Below, one piece after another: positions 6,479 through 9,759 of a stretch of 9,759 nucleotides of DNA. The DNA is from CAZXEU01 sp964639665. Its GTDB lineage: Bacteria > Bacteroidota > Rhodothermia > Rhodothermales > Bin80. Position 1 is the stretch's first letter, and each line of letters begins with the position of its first letter. The position numbers and the translations under genes are program-made. The DNA lies in contig CAZXEU010000158.1 of the NCBI GenBank assembly GCA_964639665.1, positions 1 to 9,759 on the forward strand. Direction: 5' to 3'. The notes under the pieces are model-generated. The model worked only from the letters and a program-made list of their open reading frames with translations, was not told the origin of the DNA and did not search any database.

Positions 6479-8539
6479 ATGCACGACGCTACAAGACTTT
6501 CGGCATTGCTCCTATTTGCGGCCTTCCTGGTGAGCCCTGCCCTGGGCCAGCGTACAGTGACGCTGATGCTCAACACGGCCACCAATCCGGACACCACGCG
6601 CATGGACGACGTGATCCAGGTGCGCGGCGCCGTGAAGGGCATGGCCCCGGCGACACTCGCTGATGGCAACGTCATTTCCTGGGACGACGCCAGCACGCTT
6701 CGTCCCGAGAATGTCGGCGGTGATTACTGGCACATCCAGTTCCAGATTGCGGATACTACGGAGCTCACATTCAAATTCTACTCGCAGCAAAGCCAGGACG
6801 TGCTGGGCAATGGCTGGGAGGCGGACCCCAACCCGGTTATCATGCCCGGAACGGGAGATACCACGCTCGCACTGCACTACTTCGAGGCGCAGCACGAGTG
6901 GCACGGCGCAACCGGAGACCGCGGGGACTATGACTGGCGCCCGTTTGAGTCCAAGGAGGACAGCGTGGCGGTCTGGTTCCGCGTGGCCATGTACGGCATG
7001 GAATCGGAAACGGACGGCTATGACACTGCGCTTGGCAGCGACATGCAAGTGATTGGTACGCGTGGAGACGGACTGGACGTAGACGGGGACGGCACGGCGA
7101 ACGGACCGCTGGACTGGGGGGCATCCCTGGCGCTGTCGCGCGAATCGGCGAACGAAAACCAGGTCGGCCACAACATCTATTCCGGCATCGCCTACTATCC
7201 AAGTTCGCTTGCGGGCGAGACGCAGAACTACAAGTTTGTTGTGGAGAACCTGACGGGCGCAGAACCAGCTGTGGGGTGGGAGGAAGGAAACGTCACCGGT
7301 AACCGCACCTTCGTGGTGCCCAGCGCGGACACCACGTTGCACTGGGTCTACTACGGGGACACGGCGCCAACAGCTACCGAGCCCGTTACGAGCAACATCG
7401 TATTCGGACTGGACCTGAGTCCGTTCGAGACCGTGGGCCTATTTGACCGCGCAAGGGGCGACACGCTCTGGGTGCTAGGCGGCTTCAACGGCTGGGGCGA
7501 TTGCCGGACTCTGACGCCGGATGCCTGCCTGATGGAGAAGGAACCGGGCGGCACGCAGTTCGCGGCTGCCGTGCCGGTAACCAGCCTTCCCGGGATAGAG
7601 CAGAGCTACAAGTATTTCCTGGACTTCAACGATGAGACATTTCAGCAGGCGTTTGGCGTTCCGCCGCCAAGCGGCTGGGAGGAAGGACACCTGACGGGCA
7701 TCAACCGCAAGTTTGTATTCGAGGCGGCAGAGCAGCAGATCCTGGATGTAGAGTATTTCAATGATGTTACGCCGGAGAACGTGATGCTGCCCGGAACCAG
7801 CGTCAATGTGAGTTTTTCCGTCGACATGACGGCGGCGCTCACCTACGACGCGCAGCCTTTCAATCCCGCCGGAGGAGACACGGTCTCCATTCACCTGGGG
7901 GATCCGATCTGGGCCCACAGCCAGGGCATCGACGGAACGGATCACGACATACCGCTTGTTGACGTGCTTCAGCTGGAGGACGCAGACGGCGACAACGTCT
8001 ACGAAGGCACGCTCACCGTAACCGGTCCGTCCTACAATATCCTGACGTTCCGGTACATGTTCGGACAGGGCGGCACCTACGTGCAGGAGTCGGGTAGCGA
8101 CACGAACGCGCCCGGGCGAAACCGCGCTCACTTCATTCCCAAGAATGCGGACGGCTCGTGGCCCGCGGAGTATGCCCTGCCCCCTATGACCGTGCATCTG
8201 GAGCCGGGGCCGCTGCCACACGAGCGCAACCCCCAGATTTACGTTGGCGTCGAGGAAGTAGCCAGCGAGGTTCCGACGGGAATCTGGCTCGGGGCCAACT
8301 ATCCGAACCCGTTCAATCCCACGACGACGTTCGAGTATGCACTTGATCGCGCCGTGCCGGTCACGGTGCGCGTGTATGACACACTGGGACGGCTTGTGGA
8401 AACGCTGGTCGATGGCGTCCAGCAAGCGGCTACGTACCAAGTCACCTTTGATGCCTCGCGGCTATCGAGCGGCGTCTATTTCTACCGGCTGGAGACGCCG
8501 ACGCAGTCCGTTGTGCAGCGCATGATGCTGGTCAAGTAA
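6479..8539 (+). CDS. Secreted multi-module carbohydrate-binding-like protein with T9SS type A sorting domain
   Basis: Product of 686 residues. ATG 6479 opens a signal peptide (MHDATRLSALLLFAAFLVSP, then ALGQ). Four related beta modules follow at about residues 25-137, 161-295, 305-429 and 442-576. Modules 1-3 share a strand with YKF/YKYF/FKF and then a GWE-centred turn (NGWEADPNP, VGWEEGNVTGN, SGWEEGHLTGI) and a closing LxxxYF/YY strand. Module 3 has WVLGGFNGWGD, the strand-turn typical of CBM20/CBM48 starch-binding folds. Module 4 has DADGDNVYEGTLTV and LTFRYMFG, also typical of that fold. Acidic loops DVDGDG (from 7076) and DADGD may bind calcium. A linker (577-598) leads to the sorting domain. 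No catalytic domain is seen. Next to an alpha-amylase-family gene, the best reading is surface starch or glucan capture, comparable in role to SusE/SusF though not recognisably homologous. A terminator follows. Confidence 0.85.
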   Translation: MHDATRLSALLLFAAFLVSPALGQRTVTLMLNTATNPDTTRMDDVIQVRGAVKGMAPATLADGNVISWDDASTLRPENVGGDYWHIQFQIADTTELTFKFYSQQSQDVLGNGWEADPNPVIMPGTGDTTLALHYFEAQHEWHGATGDRGDYDWRPFESKEDSVAVWFRVAMYGMESETDGYDTALGSDMQVIGTRGDGLDVDGDGTANGPLDWGASLALSRESANENQVGHNIYSGIAYYPSSLAGETQNYKFVVENLTGAEPAVGWEEGNVTGNRTFVVPSADTTLHWVYYGDTAPTATEPVTSNIVFGLDLSPFETVGLFDRARGDTLWVLGGFNGWGDCRTLTPDACLMEKEPGGTQFAAAVPVTSLPGIEQSYKYFLDFNDETFQQAFGVPPPSGWEEGHLTGINRKFVFEAAEQQILDVEYFNDVTPENVMLPGTSVNVSFSVDMTAALTYDAQPFNPAGGDTVSIHLGDPIWAHSQGIDGTDHDIPLVDVLQLEDADGDNVYEGTLTVTGPSYNILTFRYMFGQGGTYVQESGSDTNAPGRNRAHFIPKNADGSWPAEYALPPMTVHLEPGPLPHERNPQIYVGVEEVASEVPTGIWLGANYPNPFNPTTTFEYALDRAVPVTVRVYDTLGRLVETLVDGVQQAATYQVTFDASRLSSGVYFYRLETPTQSVVQRMMLVK
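6551..8206 (+). repeat. Four tandem carbohydrate-binding-like modules
   Basis: Approximate module limits are 6551-6889, 6959-7363, 7391-7765 and 7802-8206. Modules 2 and 3 are closest: GWEEGNVTGN and GWEEGHLTGI align, and an identical 12-base stretch TGGGAGGAAGGA occurs at 7277-7288 and 7676-7687, exactly 133 codons apart. Module 1 keeps NGWEADPN and an ending LHYFEA. Module 4 lacks the GWE turn but keeps the strand pattern and an Asn/Gly-Arg-Asn turn (PGRNRAHF). Boundaries are judged by eye. Confidence 0.65.
8273..8536 (+). other. Canonical T9SS type A C-terminal sorting domain
   Basis: Residues about 599-686 contain GANYPNPFNPTTTFEYAL, VTVRVYDTLGRLVETLVDG, SSGVYFYRLET and the final VVQRMMLVK. 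All hallmarks of the type A domain are present: NYPNPFNPxT, a VYDxLGRxV turn, SGVYFYRL and a basic end. The domain directs the protein through the T9SS to the cell surface or medium. Confidence 0.93.
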
Positions 8540-8567
8540 CGCCGCAGGCCGCACTTGCATTACAGTC

Positions 8568-8611
8568 GGGGCCGGAGGGAGAGGTAGTCTCCTACGGCCC
8601 CGTGCTGTTTT
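8568..8611 (+). terminator. Rho-independent terminator after the carbohydrate-binding gene
   Basis: A perfect 7-bp outer stem pairs GGGGCCG (8568-8574) with CGGCCCC (8595-8601). An inner 5-bp stem pairs GGAGA (8578-8582) with TCTCC (8588-8592) around the loop GGTAG, with small bulges between the stems. The run GTGCTGTTTT follows, so the T tract is short and starts about four bases late. The hairpin lies 28 bp after the stop at 8539 and 12 bp before the next ATG. It could end the upstream transcript or attenuate the amylase gene. Confidence 0.55.
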
Positions 8612-8623
8612 CGGGCAGGTCGA

Positions 8624-9759
8624 ATGAAGCGCTTTTCCAGGCTTGCGGCACTTCTGCCGACGCTCGCCCTTGCGCCGGGCCCGGCCTCCGGCCAGCCCGT
8701 GGACATAACGTTTCGCTGGATTCCGGAAGGGGCCGTGGTCCGGGCCTTTCTGCCGGGAGAGTTTAACGGGTGGGGCCCGAACGTTAACGGTTTCATTGCC
8801 CCGGGTGCGGTTTCGCTCATGACCCATGACGCGGATCTGGACCAGTGGCTCTACCGGACTACGCTTGAGGCAGGCCGGACCTACGAGTACAAGGTCCATC
8901 TGCATCATAATGCCAGCGGCCGGCAGTACAGCTGGATTTCGGATCCGCTGAACGACCGCATCAATCCTTCCAGCTTCAACAACTCCGTCGTCACCGTAAC
9001 GGACCCCATGGTGTTTCAGCTGGCGCCGCGTCGCAGCGACGCGGGTGCCATTCGGGAGATTTCGGCGAGCATCTCCAGCTCCGCGGGCATCGCAAGCCTT
9101 ACGCTTGAGGTCAATGGCGAGCCCGTGGACGGCCTGCCGTATCTGGACAGCGGCATCTTCCGGTACGAGCTCCCGGAGACCACCGACTGCAGCGCACACT
9201 TCCGGCTGATCGCCACGGACAACCGGGGGCGCGAAGCTGCCGCCGAAACCGGTCGGGCGTCTCCCACGGTCACCGACGAAGCAAGGCCGCAGGGAATCAG
9301 GGACGGGGCGTATCGCCGCGGCACGGATCCGACCCGGGCCACGTTTTCCCTGTTTGCGCCCGGAAAGTGCTTCGTTCACCTCATCGGAGACTTCAATGAC
9401 TGGCAGTCAGACGATCGCTACCTCATGCGCAGGGACGCGCCGCGCGCGGACAGCGTGCACTGGTGGCTGGACCTGGACGGTCTTGCCGGAGAGGTCGCCT
9501 ACCAGTATCTGGTGGACGGCGAGCTCCGAATAGCGGACCTGTTTGCCGAGAAATTCCTGGACCCGGTGCATGACGCGGCCATACCTGCAGCAACCTACCC
9601 GAATCTCCGGCCATACCCCGACGGAAAGACAGAGGGGATGGTGTCTGTCCTGGAGCCGGCGCGCCGCCCGTACGATTGGATCGATTTCGAGTCTCCGCCG
9701 CAGGGCGAACTCGTCATCTACGAATTGCTGCTCCGGGATTTCCTGGAAGCCCACGATTT
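8624..9759 (+). CDS. Secreted GH13 alpha-amylase-family protein with tandem CBM48-like modules (3' end outside window)
   Basis: The frame runs from ATG 8624 to the right edge with 378 complete codons and no stop. ATG 8624 is the only usable start, since the frame is closed by TAG at 8585-8587. Residues 1-24 are a signal peptide (MKRFSRLAALLPTLALAPGP, then ASGQ). Residues about 26-130 are a CBM48/isoamylase-N-like module (VVRAFLPGEFNGWGPN, DQWLYRTTLEAGRTYEYKV). Residues about 140-215 form an Ig-like or E-set spacer. Residues about 235-315 are a second such module (FSLFAPGKCFVHLIGDFNDW, VAYQYLVDGELRIADLF). The segment LVIYELLLRDFLEAHD (363-378) matches the first beta-strand of GH13 (TIM-barrel) enzymes. 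The enzyme should cleave alpha-1,4 or alpha-1,6 glucans outside the cytoplasm. The catalytic Asp/Glu/Asp triad and any C-terminal sorting domain lie beyond the window, so exact specificity and activity cannot be judged. Confidence 0.85.
   Translation, partial: MKRFSRLAALLPTLALAPGPASGQPVDITFRWIPEGAVVRAFLPGEFNGWGPNVNGFIAPGAVSLMTHDADLDQWLYRTTLEAGRTYEYKVHLHHNASGRQYSWISDPLNDRINPSSFNNSVVTVTDPMVFQLAPRRSDAGAIREISASISSSAGIASLTLEVNGEPVDGLPYLDSGIFRYELPETTDCSAHFRLIATDNRGREAAAETGRASPTVTDEARPQGIRDGAYRRGTDPTRATFSLFAPGKCFVHLIGDFNDWQSDDRYLMRRDAPRADSVHWWLDLDGLAGEVAYQYLVDGELRIADLFAEKFLDPVHDAAIPAATYPNLRPYPDGKTEGMVSVLEPARRPYDWIDFESPPQGELVIYELLLRDFLEAHD

Noticed and set aside
7475..9379. Minus-strand frames at 7475-8440 and 8462-9379
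   Set aside because: Both are codon-aligned mirrors of the carbohydrate-binding and amylase genes; the sense translations show recognisable domains and the antisense ones do not.

Overview
The window is a high-GC bacterial segment with five consecutive genes, all on the + strand and almost without gaps. No RNA gene, insertion sequence, integrase or CRISPR array is visible. The gene set (a TonB-dependent receptor barrel, a PorV/PorQ-family protein, proteins with type IX secretion (T9SS) C-terminal domains, and an alpha-amylase-family enzyme) points to the Bacteroidota/Rhodothermota (FCB) group. High GC and the near absence of Shine-Dalgarno sites favour a Rhodothermales-like member, probably aquatic and heterotrophic. 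That placement is inference from gene style, not from a marker gene.

Layout. (1) 2-1546: C-terminal part of a TonB-dependent receptor, open at the left edge. (2) 1551-5366: a 1271-residue secreted protein with a conserved-looking but unnamed N-terminal region, a chain of Asp-rich DNDxDG motifs partly organised as a tandem repeat, a fibronectin-III-like module and a divergent T9SS-type C-terminal domain. (3) 5368-6411: a PorV/PorQ-family outer-membrane protein. These three are separated by 4 and 1 bp and almost certainly form one operon. (4) After a 67-bp AT-richer gap, 6479-8539: a 686-residue secreted protein made of four carbohydrate-binding-like beta modules and a canonical T9SS type A domain. 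(5) After a likely rho-independent terminator (8568-8611), 8624 to the right edge: the N-terminal 378 residues of a secreted GH13 alpha-amylase-family protein with two CBM48-like modules, cut at the start of its catalytic barrel.

How it may work together (inference): the receptor handles energised uptake across the outer membrane, the PorV/Q protein handles surface delivery or attachment of CTD-bearing proteins, and the large Asp-rich protein is the probable surface cargo or partner. Genes 4 and 5 look like a starch/alpha-glucan binding and cleavage pair, so the region resembles a starch utilisation locus, but no SusD is visible. Calcium-type Asp loops recur in three of the five products, suggesting calcium-stabilised surface proteins.
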